DNA of 38,343 nt from an uncultured Armatimonadota bacterium (GCA_937875395.1 CALNCU010000332.1:1-38343); one strand, 5' to 3'; shown: positions 1 to 8,410, counted from the first letter of the stretch. Notes: a model not told the origin generated them from the letters alone. Numbers and translations are program-made.

Positions 1-914
1 GTAATGGCGCCCAGAAGTGCGCCCAGCCCAACCATAGACATAAGGCACCCTAGCCCGCCCGGGCCCACCTTAAGTATATCGCGGGCAAATATGGGCATAA
101 GCACGGCATACGTCATAGAGAATATGCTTACCACGGCGGTTAAAATAAGAAGCCCCAAGACCGTGCGGTTGCGTTTAACAAATCTTAAGCACTCTTTTAA
201 GCTTTGCCATACAGATACGCTTACCCTGGGGACAACGTAATCTACCTTCATCATAAGGAGTCCCGCAATGACGGCAATAAAGCTTAGGCCGTTTAAAAAG
301 AAGGCGCCGGCAATACCTGCTAACGCAATAACTGCGCCGGCTATTGCGGGGCCTGCAATACGTGCGCCGTTGAACATGGCAGAATTCAGCGCTATTGCGT
401 TGGGTAGGTCTTCACGCCCAACCATCTCTGCTACAAAGGAGTGCCGCGTGGGCGCGTCAAAAGCGTTTACCATGCCAAGCATAAATCCTATTGCTATAAC
501 ATGGTAGACTGTGATGCTGCCGAAATGGGTGAGCGATGCAAGCAAAAACGCCAGAATCATGGCGCATACCTGGGTAATTACAAGAATGCTGCGCTTGGGA
601 AACCTGTCTGCCGCCAGCCCGGCTGGGATGGAGAAGAAGAGTATTGGAAGCGTACTTATGGAACTCACCACGCCAAGAAGAAGCGCAGAGTTTGTGAGTT
701 GAAGCACCAGCCATCCCTGCGCCACAGATTGCAACCAGGTTCCCGTAAGCGAAACTATTTGACCGCCAAAGAAAAGCCGGTAGTTTCTATGATTAAATGC
801 AGTAAGCTGCCTGGGCATGCGGATTCCGGCTGCCTGGGCAGCCATGGCAGGAGATTCCTGCGGCAACTCCTGGCCGGCAGACTGAAGCCTTTGCTGTGGG
901 TCTAGTTCATTCAT
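1..914 (-). CDS. MFS transporter (DHA3/EntS-like), 3' end beyond the window
   Basis: Reading the minus strand from ATG at 914 gives 304 codons without a stop up to the left edge, so the gene is cut off. A cytoplasmic tail of about 35 residues precedes the motif FNHRNYRLFFGGQIVSLTGT, typical of the MFS_3/enterobactin-exporter-like branch. Hydrophobic segments follow, with the MFS signature GLAADRFPKR after the second of them and DAPTRHSFVAEMVG around the fourth and fifth, also characteristic of this branch. A further helix pair follows a loop rich in charged residues. The start follows AAAGGTG. The family uses proton-coupled export of small molecules or siderophores at the inner membrane; the substrate here cannot be told. 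It is transcribed away from the RseB-like gene. Confidence 0.9.
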   Translation of the reverse strand, partial: MNELDPQQRLQSAGQELPQESPAMAAQAAGIRMPRQLTAFNHRNYRLFFGGQIVSLTGTWLQSVAQGWLVLQLTNSALLLGVVSSISTLPILFFSIPAGLAADRFPKRSILVITQVCAMILAFLLASLTHFGSITVYHVIAIGFMLGMVNAFDAPTRHSFVAEMVGREDLPNAIALNSAMFNGARIAGPAIAGAVIALAGIAGAFFLNGLSFIAVIAGLLMMKVDYVVPRVSVSVWQSLKECLRFVKRNRTVLGLLILTAVVSIFSMTYAVLMPIFARDILKVGPGGLGCLMSMVGLGALLGAI

Positions 915-996
915 TGCTACACCTTTCTCTGCCTTCTAGTGTACGCTAAATATCATGCCGCATGCAATGCATATCACTTCCTGTTTTCATATATCC

Positions 997-1025
997 TTAC
1001 AAATGAGACTTACTAGTGGTATAAT
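997..1025 (+). promoter_or_regulatory. Sigma-70-type promoter
   Basis: TTACAA at 997-1002 and TATAAT at 1020-1025 are separated by exactly 17 bases. This would start a transcript near 1032, about 107 bases before the small ORF at 1139. Confidence 0.6.
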
Positions 1026-1138
1026 AAAGCTGAACTCGCATTAAACATTACAGATGCGGGCGCAAGTGCAACAATCTAAATATTGCACTGTTTGTTTTAT
1101 CATCCCAAAACTTGCAACTCTTAAGAGGTAGGCCAGAT

Positions 1139-1273
1139 ATGAAAAAATGCCAGCAGATAAAGAAGATGCTGCCAAGGCAGTTTTTACACAGGTTCAACCC
1201 GGACTTTGCAGGAGCGGTAGTGCTGGCAGCGGCAGCAGTGATAATTTTAGGCGGGCCGGAGGCAACAGAATGA
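1139..1273 (+). CDS. Small membrane peptide coupled to the RseB-like gene
   Basis: A 44-residue ORF starts at ATG 1139 behind AGAGG (1124-1128). It has a basic N-terminal half, then a hydrophobic stretch (AGAVVLAAAAVIILGG) long enough for one membrane segment, then a short acidic tail. Its TGA overlaps the ATG of the next gene as ATGA at 1270-1273, a classic translational-coupling arrangement. No family is recognised. The place just before an RseB-like gene is where a membrane anti-sigma factor is often found, so this could be a shrunken anti-sigma remnant or a coupling leader peptide. That is inference; no zinc-finger anti-sigma motif is seen. Confidence 0.5.
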   Translation: MKKCQQIKKMLPRQFLHRFNPDFAGAVVLAAAAVIILGGPEATE

Positions 1274-2235
1274 AAGGTATTGCACGGTTGCAGGTTATCT
1301 CTGTTGCGCTCCTTTTATGCGGAATAGCAATGGCTTTTGCCTCTCATCCAGATGCAGACCGGCTGGTGCGTATGTCTTACAAAGCGCAAGAGACGGCATC
1401 GTACTCCTGCCGGATCAATACCATCATGCAGGATAGAGGCAAGAGACTTATATCAGAGGCAGATATATACAAGGACGGGCGGGCAACCCGTATAAACTAT
1501 CTCTCCGGCCCCGCCGCGGGCACGTCTGTAATAGACAACGGCCGCACCATCATGCGCTTTGTACCTGTTGAAAGATTGGTTTATGTTATTGCGCCGGAAC
1601 GGGAAAACCTGTCCCTTATGCTTTCAAACTACAGTCCGGAACCGGCGGGCAGGGGGATGGTGGCAAAGAGAAGCTGCTTTATAATCCGACTGGCGCCCAT
1701 CCATAAAGGGAACCCCTGGAAAAAGCTCTGGATAGACAGAGATTCTTATCTGACGCTAAGAACGGATAGTTACAATTCCGACGGCAGGCTTATCTCCAGC
1801 ACAGAGCTGCACTCCGTCAACTGCCGGCCGCAAAGCCCCAAACTCTTTGCCGTGCCTAAGGGATGGAAGACTCGGCAGATATCATACGGCGCAATATCGC
1901 TTGATCTTTTGCCGGTATCTTCAAAAGCCGGGGTTAAACCTGTGAGGCCGGGTTACATCCCCAAGGGTTATAAATTTGCAGGCTATGGGCTTACCAAACC
2001 GAGCCCGCCTATAGAATGCGTCACCCTCCGATACACAAACGGGCTTAACTCAATAACCCTGATGGAGACAAAGGGCAAATGCACAGGCAGAAAGCCATGC
2101 TGCAAGACGGATTGCATGTTCTCTAAGAGGAGGCATGCCAGGATGGTTCAGCGGCATTTTAAAGGGCTGAATATAGTGCTTATTTCTGATATTGCAAAGG
2201 GCGAACTTATAAAGATGGCAGAGAGCCTTAAATAG
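1270..2235 (+). CDS. RseB/MucB-like sigma-E regulatory protein, LolA-type fold
   Basis: This predicted exported protein has 321 residues. The start is placed at ATG 1270, where GGAGG (1258-1262) sits 7 bases upstream; the frame stays open to 1147, but the extra residues there are low-complexity and have no signal sequence. From 1270 the protein begins with a signal peptide (MKGIARLQ, then VALLLCGIAMAFA). An N-terminal lipoprotein-binding-like beta domain follows (SYSCRINTIMQDRG, DIYKDGRATRINYL). The C-terminal domain has the pattern PGYIPKGYKFAGYGL and LRYTNGLNSITLMET, as in MucB/RseB C-terminal domains. In the family it modulates a membrane anti-sigma factor in the periplasm. No sigma factor gene is adjacent. 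Four cysteines cluster near GKCTGRKPCCKTDC, possibly a disulphide or metal site. Confidence 0.7.
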   Translation: MKGIARLQVISVALLLCGIAMAFASHPDADRLVRMSYKAQETASYSCRINTIMQDRGKRLISEADIYKDGRATRINYLSGPAAGTSVIDNGRTIMRFVPVERLVYVIAPERENLSLMLSNYSPEPAGRGMVAKRSCFIIRLAPIHKGNPWKKLWIDRDSYLTLRTDSYNSDGRLISSTELHSVNCRPQSPKLFAVPKGWKTRQISYGAISLDLLPVSSKAGVKPVRPGYIPKGYKFAGYGLTKPSPPIECVTLRYTNGLNSITLMETKGKCTGRKPCCKTDCMFSKRRHARMVQRHFKGLNIVLISDIAKGELIKMAESLK

Positions 2236-2258
2236 TCCGCCCGCGCAATGGGAGTATT

Positions 2259-3194
2259 CTACAACCTATACTTTTTAAGCTCGTCCAGGAGTTCCGAGAT
2301 GTGCGTTGTAGCCAGGCATACGCAGGTATCCGCTCCGCCGTAGTAGACTCTAAGCTCATCTCCCACCTGGGTATGCCCGCAGGAAAAGACTACGTTGGGC
2401 ACGTCACCCATAACCTCGTAGGATTCGCGGGGGCCCATTATCCAGTACGGAAGCCGGGCTATAATCCTTCTGGGGTTTTCAAGGTCTAAAAGCGCCGCGC
2501 CCATGCGGTATTTGGGGCCGGCCGGAAACTCTTTAACGCCGTGATAGAGTATAAGCCAACCCTCATCCGTCTCAACGGGAACGCCGCCCGCCCCCACCCG
2601 GCAGCCGTCCCACCAGGGCCCGCCGCGCTCTCCAATAATCATCCACGGCCTGCCCCAGTGAACCAAATCTGTAGATTCCGTGAGCCATATGTGCTCAATG
2701 GAGCCGGAGACCGGGCGATGGAGCATCCAGTACTTCTCCCCTATCTTTCTTGGGAAGACAGCGGCATCTTTGTTGCTGGGCGCAAGCACCAGTCCCAGCC
2801 GTTCTATGCTCTCAAAATCTGCAGTTAAGGCAAGCGCAACGCCTGCGCCCATGGGGGAGTATGCAGTGTAGGCAATAACCCAGCTCCTTAGATCGGCAAG
2901 GTAGGTGAGCCTTGGGTCTTCGCAGCCGTATTCTTCGTAAGGATTATGGTCTTTGCCGCCGCATATAAGCGGCGACTTCTCTATCTGCCAATCTCTTACG
3001 CCGTCGTTGCTCCGGGCGACTGTAAGGTGCGAGCTCCCTTCGTTATCCTCTACCCTGAGGAGCAGAAGGGTTATACCGTCAACAATTGCCGCCCCCGGAT
3101 TGAATACAGAGTTACAGGGGTACGGGATATCATGACTGGTGATTATGGGATTGGCATGGTACCTGTGAAAGAGTTCGGGTTGCATAAGAGACAT
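2259..3194 (-). CDS. Glycoside hydrolase family 130 (beta-mannoside phosphorylase-like)
   Basis: A 311-residue five-bladed propeller enzyme of the GH130 type. The segments FNPGAAIVDGITLLLLRVED (residues 31-50) and GCEDPRLTYL (90-99) are family hallmarks; Asp93 in EDPR matches the catalytic acid. LILYHGVKE and GADTCVCLATTHISELL near the end also fit. Known members phosphorolyse beta-1,4- or beta-1,2-linked mannosides in the cytoplasm, releasing mannose 1-phosphate. There is no signal peptide, in line with that. It lies upstream of a sugar isomerase-like gene on the same strand but 180 bases away, separated by palindromic repeats, so it need not share an mRNA. Exact linkage specificity is not visible. 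Confidence 0.88.
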   Translation of the reverse strand: MSLMQPELFHRYHANPIITSHDIPYPCNSVFNPGAAIVDGITLLLLRVEDNEGSSHLTVARSNDGVRDWQIEKSPLICGGKDHNPYEEYGCEDPRLTYLADLRSWVIAYTAYSPMGAGVALALTADFESIERLGLVLAPSNKDAAVFPRKIGEKYWMLHRPVSGSIEHIWLTESTDLVHWGRPWMIIGERGGPWWDGCRVGAGGVPVETDEGWLILYHGVKEFPAGPKYRMGAALLDLENPRRIIARLPYWIMGPRESYEVMGDVPNVVFSCGHTQVGDELRVYYGGADTCVCLATTHISELLDELKKYRL

Positions 3195-3242
3195 AGGTCC
3201 TACTCCAGAATACAGTTTGCATACTTGATTATATTACTTGAT

Positions 3243-3281
3243 GCTTCGGCCCATGAACACTTTAGTGCGCCGCTGCCGAAG
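3243..3281. repeat. REP-like palindromic element, copy 1
   Basis: GCTTCGG opens and GCCGAAG closes an inverted repeat. Its right half (3267-3281) is identical over 15 bases to the right half of copy 2 (3313-3327). Confidence 0.55.
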
Positions 3282-3293
3282 TTTGGTGGTGAT

Positions 3294-3328
3294 ACTTCGG
3301 TCGCAGAGCGAAGCGCCGCTGCCGAAGC
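3294..3328. repeat. REP-like palindromic element, copy 2
   Basis: ACTTCGG ... GCCGAAGC, with the internal word GCAGAGC shared with the third copy at 21598-21629. Tandem with copy 1 in the gap between two minus-strand genes. Confidence 0.55.
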
Positions 3329-3373
3329 CTTGTTTAAACTTGCAAATTCAAATTTACAGAGTACTGGTTTATA

Positions 3374-4132
3374 TTACTTATTTCCAAGTGCCAGACCGTT
3401 TGAGATAAGGTAGTTGCAGCTCTTCTCCACGGCTTCCATCATATTACAGTTGCACTCGTCCAATTCCACAATAAGCCACTCAACCGTATTTGGGTCTGCA
3501 GCATTTATTATCTCTGGAATGGGAAGAGAGCCGGAACCTATGGCAGTCATAGGGCTTGGCGGGTTTACCATGCCGTCCTTTACATGAAGCAATGGAATCC
3601 GCTCCGCATATTCGCCAAGTATTGCCTTAGGGTCCAACCCGGCAACAACCACCCAGTAAACATCCAGTTGGCTGAACATCTCTGGCACGTCTGCCATTAT
3701 AACATCATATGCATATCTTTTGCCAACCTTGTCAAACTCATATGCATGGTTGTGCATGCCTAAGGAGAGACCGTAAGGTTTAAGTAACTCCACGGCCGTA
3801 TTAAGTTTTTCTGCAGATTCACGGCAGGCATCAAGCGTTTTTAAGGCATCTGTGCCAAGCCCCGCCACAACTACCCGCTTGTTGCCAAGCGCAAGTTCCG
3901 TGTCCGCCATCCGGCTTATATTCTCCGCGGTAGGCAGGCCGGTGTGGCTGCTTGTTACGGTAAGCCCCAGGTCGTCAACTATCTTTCTTATCTCCCTGGG
4001 ATCATGCCCGTGCAGGCCGGCAAACTCTACACCCTTGTATCCCATCTCCGCCACCCGGCGCAGAGTCCCCGGAAAATCTTCCTTTGCGGCATCACGTACA
4101 GAATAAAGCTGAAGCCCTATTGGTTTTGCCAT
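3374..4132 (-). CDS. Sugar phosphate isomerase/epimerase, xylose-isomerase-like TIM barrel
   Basis: A 252-residue protein starting at ATG 4132 behind GGAGGAG. It opens with IGLQLYSVRDA and GYKGVEFAGLHG, the usual N-terminus of the AP-endonuclease-2/xylose-isomerase-like fold. Putative metal and substrate positions are HNHAYEF, QLDVYWV, LLHVKDG and IVELDE, in the order Glu, Asp, His, Glu known for the family. Members isomerise or epimerise free or phosphorylated sugars, or act on inositol intermediates, in the cytoplasm. Neighbours on the same strand are a GH130 phosphorylase downstream and a hydrolase upstream, suggesting a loose saccharide-use group. The substrate is unknown. Confidence 0.85.
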   Translation of the reverse strand: MAKPIGLQLYSVRDAAKEDFPGTLRRVAEMGYKGVEFAGLHGHDPREIRKIVDDLGLTVTSSHTGLPTAENISRMADTELALGNKRVVVAGLGTDALKTLDACRESAEKLNTAVELLKPYGLSLGMHNHAYEFDKVGKRYAYDVIMADVPEMFSQLDVYWVVVAGLDPKAILGEYAERIPLLHVKDGMVNPPSPMTAIGSGSLPIPEIINAADPNTVEWLIVELDECNCNMMEAVEKSCNYLISNGLALGNK

Positions 4133-4221
4133 ATTCTACTCCTCCCAAAAACTAGTTACAGATAAATTACCTGCTCTCAGCCTTATTCTCCATGCCGGAT
4201 AAAATACCTTCAATATTTTGG

Positions 4222-4875
4222 TTAAACTTCATCTATAACCAGATATCGTGAAAACCATTCGCTTGCAAGCTGTGCAACCTGCTCAAGCGTGCCCGGCTCT
4301 TCAAAGAGGTGCGTGGCGCCGGGGATGATCTTAAGCTCCTTGGTGCCCGGGAGCATCTCAAATGCTTCCTTGTTCATGGAGATTACCGGCCAATCGTTCC
4401 CGCCCACTATAAGCAGCACCGGCGCAGTAACTTGCGGCAGATACTCCATAGCCAAATCCGGGCGCCCCCCGCGGGACACAACCGCGCTTACATCCCGCCC
4501 CAGCTTAGCCGCCGCCAGGAGCGCCGCTGCCGCACCGGTGCTTGCACCAAAGTATCCCACCGGCAGATCCTCCGTATCTTTGTTTGATCTCAGCCATGCG
4601 TGGGCGCCCATTACCCTTGCGGCAAGGAGGTCTATGTTAAAGACGTTAGATCTATCCTGCGATTCAGACTCTTCAAGCAGATCCATAAGCAGGGTTCCCA
4701 CGCCGTTCTCCCGCAGAACTCTACCCACATACTGGTTTCTGGGAGAAAACCGGCTGCTGCCGCTCCCGTGGGCAAAGAGCACCACCCCTTGCGCATTCCG
4801 CGGCAGCTCAAGCATCCCTTCAAGTTCAACCGAATCCATTTTAATACTTACATTATATTGCGTAGAACTTTTCAT
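4222..4875 (-). CDS. Dienelactone-hydrolase-like alpha/beta hydrolase
   Basis: A 217-residue single-domain hydrolase. Near the N-terminus is GVVLFAHGSGSSRFSPRN, matching the oxyanion-hole strand of DLH-like proteins. The nucleophile elbow is GYFGASTGAAAAL, giving Ser in G-A-S-T-G. The acid is probably the Asp in LLIVGGNDWPV and the histidine is in GATHLFEEPG. This is the short DLH-like type often found beside phosphoribosyltransferase domains, though no such domain is present here. There is no signal peptide. The start ATG at 4875 follows GGAGCG. The substrate is not known; carboxylic ester or lactone hydrolysis is the family role. Confidence 0.82.
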   Translation of the reverse strand: MKSSTQYNVSIKMDSVELEGMLELPRNAQGVVLFAHGSGSSRFSPRNQYVGRVLRENGVGTLLMDLLEESESQDRSNVFNIDLLAARVMGAHAWLRSNKDTEDLPVGYFGASTGAAAALLAAAKLGRDVSAVVSRGGRPDLAMEYLPQVTAPVLLIVGGNDWPVISMNKEAFEMLPGTKELKIIPGATHLFEEPGTLEQVAQLASEWFSRYLVIDEV

Positions 4876-4969
4876 ATTTCATTACGCTCCCAGCTTTTTA
4901 ATCTCACCAGTAGACTTCTCCACAACGGGCCTGCATTAAACTGCACACGATGATTATGCATCTATACTC

Positions 4970-4998
4970 TTGAGTAAGTTCAGCAGTATGTGTATAAT
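4970..4998 (+). promoter_or_regulatory. Sigma-70-type promoter for the acyl-CoA dehydrogenase operon
   Basis: TTGAGT (4970-4975) and TATAAT (4993-4998) with a 17-base spacer. The predicted start near 5005 leaves a leader of about 100 bases before the gene at 5109. Confidence 0.65.
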
Positions 4999-5108
4999 AT
5001 ATTGGTTGAGTTTCATGGCCCCTGTACGCCGGGGCCGGTTAAGTTAGTAACATAATCCCTGCAAGCCCTGGTGGCTATATAACTTATTACAAGGAGCGAG
5101 AAATACCT

Positions 5109-6269
5109 ATGGATTATTTCTTCACGGAAGAGCAGCAGATGATGCGGGAGGTTGCCCGCGAGATAGCCGAAAAGAAGATCCGTCCAATAGCAGCGGAGTA
5201 CGATGAATCGGGCGAGTTCCCATGGCCTGTTGTAGAAGCCATTGCAGAGGCTGATCTTTTCCGCGTATTCATCCCTGAAGAGTACGGCGGCATGGACCTT
5301 GGCACTCCTATTATGAACATGTGCATAGTGACGGAGGAGCTTTCAAAGGCATGCGGCGGAATCTCTCTGGGATTTGCGGCAACCGGGCTTGGCACAATGC
5401 CCATCCTGGTGGCGGCAAGCGATGAACAGAAGAAAAAGTGGCTCCCCAGAATTGCAGACGGAACGCTGGCGGCATTCGGCCTTACAGAGGCCAACGCCGG
5501 TTCAGATGCAAGCGCCGTTGCCACCCGCGCAGTCCTTGACGGCGACGAGTGGGTAATAAACGGCACCAAGCAGTGGATCACAAACGGCGGAGAGGCAGAG
5601 ATCTACACGGTCTTTTGCGTAACAGACCCCACCCGCGGCGCACGCGGCGTATCTACCATAGTAGTAGAGAAAGGCACCCCCGGATTCACCTTCGGCAAGA
5701 AGGAGAACAAGATGGGTATCCGCGCATCCGCCACCCGCGAACTTATCTTCCAGGACTGCCGCGTCCCCAAGGAGAACGTCCTTGGCAAACCGGGCTCCGG
5801 ATTCTTCAACGCAATGAAAACGTTTGATATGTCCCGCCCGGGAGTGGCATCACAGGCATTGGGAATCGCCCAGGGCGCGCTTGACATTGCCGTAAACTAC
5901 TCCCGCGAGCGGCGGCAATTTGGCCAGCCCATCTCTGCATTCCAGGGCATGCAGTTCATGCTTGCAGACATGGCAATGAAGGTAGAGGCGGCAAGGGCGC
6001 TGGTCTATGCAACCGCAAGGCTTATAGATTCAGGCGTGGAGAAGAAACCCACCATGTACTCCGCAATGTCTAAATGCTTTGCATCCGACGTTGCAATGGA
6101 AGTAACCACCAACGCAGTCCAGGTCTTGGGCGGCTACGGATACATGAAGGAATACCCCGTAGAAAAGTACATGAGAGACGCCAAGATCACCCAGATATAC
6201 GAAGGCACCAACCAGATTCAGCGCATAGAGATTGCAAAGGGTCTGATTGCTTCAGCAGCAAAAAGCTAA
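5109..6269 (+). CDS. Acyl-CoA dehydrogenase (butyryl-CoA dehydrogenase-like)
   Basis: A 386-residue flavoprotein of normal family length. The N-terminal helical domain (DYFFTEEQQMMREVAREIAE) is followed by the beta domain with FGLTEANAGSDASA and TKQWITNGGEA, which contact substrate and FAD. The C-terminal helical domain ends in VLGGYGYMKEYPVEKYMRDA and YEGTNQIQRIEIAKGL. Glu365 in YEGTNQ is at the usual catalytic base position of short-chain acyl-CoA dehydrogenases. The family oxidises acyl-CoA to trans-2-enoyl-CoA, or runs in reverse with an electron-bifurcating ETF. The etfB-etfA pair follows on the same strand, so these are the electron partners. The ribosome site is AAGGAG, 11 bases before the ATG. 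Confidence 0.93.
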   Translation: MDYFFTEEQQMMREVAREIAEKKIRPIAAEYDESGEFPWPVVEAIAEADLFRVFIPEEYGGMDLGTPIMNMCIVTEELSKACGGISLGFAATGLGTMPILVAASDEQKKKWLPRIADGTLAAFGLTEANAGSDASAVATRAVLDGDEWVINGTKQWITNGGEAEIYTVFCVTDPTRGARGVSTIVVEKGTPGFTFGKKENKMGIRASATRELIFQDCRVPKENVLGKPGSGFFNAMKTFDMSRPGVASQALGIAQGALDIAVNYSRERRQFGQPISAFQGMQFMLADMAMKVEAARALVYATARLIDSGVEKKPTMYSAMSKCFASDVAMEVTTNAVQVLGGYGYMKEYPVEKYMRDAKITQIYEGTNQIQRIEIAKGLIASAAKS

Positions 6270-6281
6270 CCAGCATAAGGA

Positions 6282-6318
6282 GGCACGGAGCCGGATGCGC
6301 AGGCACAGGTTCCGTGCC
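6282..6318 (+). other. Intercistronic hairpin before etfB
   Basis: GGCACGGA (6282-6289) pairs perfectly with TCCGTGCC (6311-6318). No T-run follows, so it is more likely an mRNA stability or attenuation structure between the dehydrogenase and etfB than a full terminator. Confidence 0.5.
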
Positions 6319-6347
6319 CATCCATATAAAAAGACCGGAGATTCCAA

Positions 6348-7145
6348 GTGAAAATTGCCGTATGTATAAAACAGGTCCCGGCCACAACAGAAGTAAAGTT
6401 TGACCCGGAGACCAATACCCTTGTAAGAGAGGGCGTAGATTCTCAGATAAACCCGTTTGACCTGTATGCGCTGGAAGAGGCCGTCCGCACAAAGGAACGC
6501 CTTCAGGCAGATGGAGAAGAATCAAGCGTCACCGTAGTATGCATGGGCCCCCCGCAGGCGCAGGACGCGCTCCGCGAGGCCGTTGCGCTGGGCGCAGATG
6601 AGACCATTCTGCTCTCAGACCGCGCCTTTGGCGGCGCAGACACCTGGGCCACATCCTACACGCTGGGACTTGGCTTAAAGAAGATTGAGCCGGACATTGT
6701 ATTCTGCGGAATGCAGGCAATAGACGGCGATACCGGCCAGGTAGGCCCCGGAATTGCCACCCATATAGACTATGCCCAGGCAACCTACGTGGCAAAGATA
6801 GAATCCCTTGACAAGAAAAAGATAACCGTGAAGAGGCTTGTAGAGAACGGCTACGAAGTCTGCTCCGTCAAGCTCCCCATTGTAATCACGGTTGTAAAAG
6901 AGATTAACGAACCCAGAACCCCCTCTTTGCGGGGAAAGATGAATGCCAAAAAGGCGCAGATAACCACATGGGGCGCCGCAGACCTTGAGGCGCCGGTAGA
7001 AAAGCTGGGGCTTTCCGGTTCGCCAACACAGGTAGCCAAGGTATTCAGCCCGCCGCACCGCGAAGGCGGCGAGAAATCTGAAGGCGAACCGGACGAACTT
7101 GCAGAGAAGCTGTTCGGACTCTTAAAGGAATTGGAGATCGTATAA
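6348..7145 (+). CDS. etfB: Electron transfer flavoprotein beta subunit
   Basis: A 265-residue protein starting at GTG 6348, with CCGGAG 7 bases upstream. It opens with MKIAVCIKQVPATTEVKFDP and carries NPFDLYALEEAVR and the ALGADETILLSDRAFGGADTWATSYTL stretch typical of EtfB. CGMQAIDGDTGQVGPGIA is the nucleotide (AMP or second FAD) binding segment, and NEPRTPSLRGKMNAKK is the recognition-loop region that contacts the partner dehydrogenase. The C-terminus has a family-untypical charged insert (SPPHREGGEKSEGEPDE). It overlaps etfA by one base (TAATG). It passes electrons from or to the acyl-CoA dehydrogenase just upstream. Confidence 0.94.
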   Translation: MKIAVCIKQVPATTEVKFDPETNTLVREGVDSQINPFDLYALEEAVRTKERLQADGEESSVTVVCMGPPQAQDALREAVALGADETILLSDRAFGGADTWATSYTLGLGLKKIEPDIVFCGMQAIDGDTGQVGPGIATHIDYAQATYVAKIESLDKKKITVKRLVENGYEVCSVKLPIVITVVKEINEPRTPSLRGKMNAKKAQITTWGAADLEAPVEKLGLSGSPTQVAKVFSPPHREGGEKSEGEPDELAEKLFGLLKELEIV

Positions 7146-8350
7146 TGGCAATCAGAGTATCAGAAGACAAATGCAACGGTTGCGGCCTTTGCGTAAAGTC
7201 CTGCCCCCAGGCGGCAATAACGGTAGATAAAGGCCACGCCATTATAGATGTAGATCTGTGCAGCTACTGCGGTTCCTGCGTAAGCGCATGCCGGTTCAAG
7301 GCCATTGCCATAGAGATAGAAAAACAGGCGCAGGAAGACCTTGGCCAGTACAAGGGCGTATGGGTCTACGGCGAGCAGTTCCGCGGTGAGATAGCCCCCG
7401 TTGTAAAAGAACTGATAGGCGTAGGCCGGCAGCTTGCAGACGACAGGGGATGCGAACTCTCTGTGGTAATCCTGGGCAACAACCTTGATGCCGCAGCAGC
7501 AGACCTGGCCGCCTACCCCGTAGATAAGGTGCTTCTGTATGAAGCGCCGGAACTTGCAAGCTATGACGGCGAGCGGTATTCCAGAGTCCTTGCAGATATT
7601 GTACGCAGCGGAAAGCCGGAGATAATGCTTGCCGGCGCAACTACCCAGGGACGTTCATTTATGTCCCAGGTGGCAATAAAAGCCTACACAGGCCTAACAG
7701 CAGACTGCACGGGCCTTTCAATAGGCAAGGACGACGGCCTGCTCTACCAGACCCGCCCGGCTTACGGCGGAAACGTAATGGCAACCATCCTCTGCCCATA
7801 CACCCGCCCGCAGATGGCCACGGTACGGCACAAAGTCTTTCCCATGAGCCCCAAACGGCTGGACGGAAAGACTGCAGAGATAGTAAGGCTAGATGTAAAA
7901 CCCAAGCTTATGACTTCCAGAAGTGAAATCCTGGATTTCATAGATCTGTGCGAATCTACCGTAAACATAGTAGATGCAGACATAATAGTCTCCGGCGGCC
8001 GCGGAATTGGCGACCCTGCCAACTTCGCCATGATAGAAGAGCTGGCAAAGGCCCTTGGCGGCGCCGTAGGAGCAAGCCGCGCGGCAGTGGATGCCGGTTG
8101 GATTCCCTACTGCCACCAGGTTGGACAGACGGGCAAAACAGTCTGCCCCAAGTTATACATAGCCTGCGGAATAAGCGGAGCGGTACAGCATCAGGCGGGT
8201 ATGTCCTCATCGGACATAATCATAGCCATAAACAAAGACCCGGATGCGCCTATCTTCCAGATAGCAAACTTCGGCTTTGTGGGCGACTGCCTTGAGATTG
8301 TCCCCATGCTCACAAAAAGGATAAAAGCCCTGCGCGGCGTAGCTGTGTAG
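7145..8350 (+). CDS. etfA: Electron transfer flavoprotein alpha subunit with N-terminal ferredoxin domain
   Basis: This 401-residue protein is longer than plain EtfA because of an N-terminal ferredoxin module. Two CxxCxxCxxxC motifs (Cys10, 13, 16, 20 and Cys39, 42, 45, 49) predict two [4Fe-4S] clusters; the second motif lacks the usual final proline. EtfA proper follows from about residue 70 (GVWVYGEQFRGEIAPVVKEL). The C-terminal FAD domain shows SGGRGIGDPANF, GASRAAVDAGWIPY, QVGQTGKTVCPKLYIACGISGA and INKDPDAPIFQIANFGFVGD. Ferredoxin-fused EtfA subunits are known from anaerobes, often with bifurcating complexes such as LDH-Etf. The fusion hints at ferredoxin-linked electron flow here, but bifurcation is not proven by sequence alone. 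Confidence 0.94.
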   Translation: MAIRVSEDKCNGCGLCVKSCPQAAITVDKGHAIIDVDLCSYCGSCVSACRFKAIAIEIEKQAQEDLGQYKGVWVYGEQFRGEIAPVVKELIGVGRQLADDRGCELSVVILGNNLDAAAADLAAYPVDKVLLYEAPELASYDGERYSRVLADIVRSGKPEIMLAGATTQGRSFMSQVAIKAYTGLTADCTGLSIGKDDGLLYQTRPAYGGNVMATILCPYTRPQMATVRHKVFPMSPKRLDGKTAEIVRLDVKPKLMTSRSEILDFIDLCESTVNIVDADIIVSGGRGIGDPANFAMIEELAKALGGAVGASRAAVDAGWIPYCHQVGQTGKTVCPKLYIACGISGAVQHQAGMSSSDIIIAINKDPDAPIFQIANFGFVGDCLEIVPMLTKRIKALRGVAV

Positions 8351-8374
8351 GCTAAAATATCAATAAGAAGATGC

Positions 8375-8410
8375 AAAAAGGCCCGGGGAGTACATCCTCC
8401 GGGTCTTTTT
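8375..8410 (+). terminator. Intrinsic terminator after etfA
   Basis: AAAAAG (8375-8380) and CTTTTT (8405-8410) bracket a GC-rich stem with CCCGG/CCGGG, ending in a T-run. Confidence 0.8.

Noticed and set aside
441..905. 154-residue plus-strand ORF
   Set aside because: It is the antisense shadow of the MFS transporter, which has clear family motifs on the minus strand.
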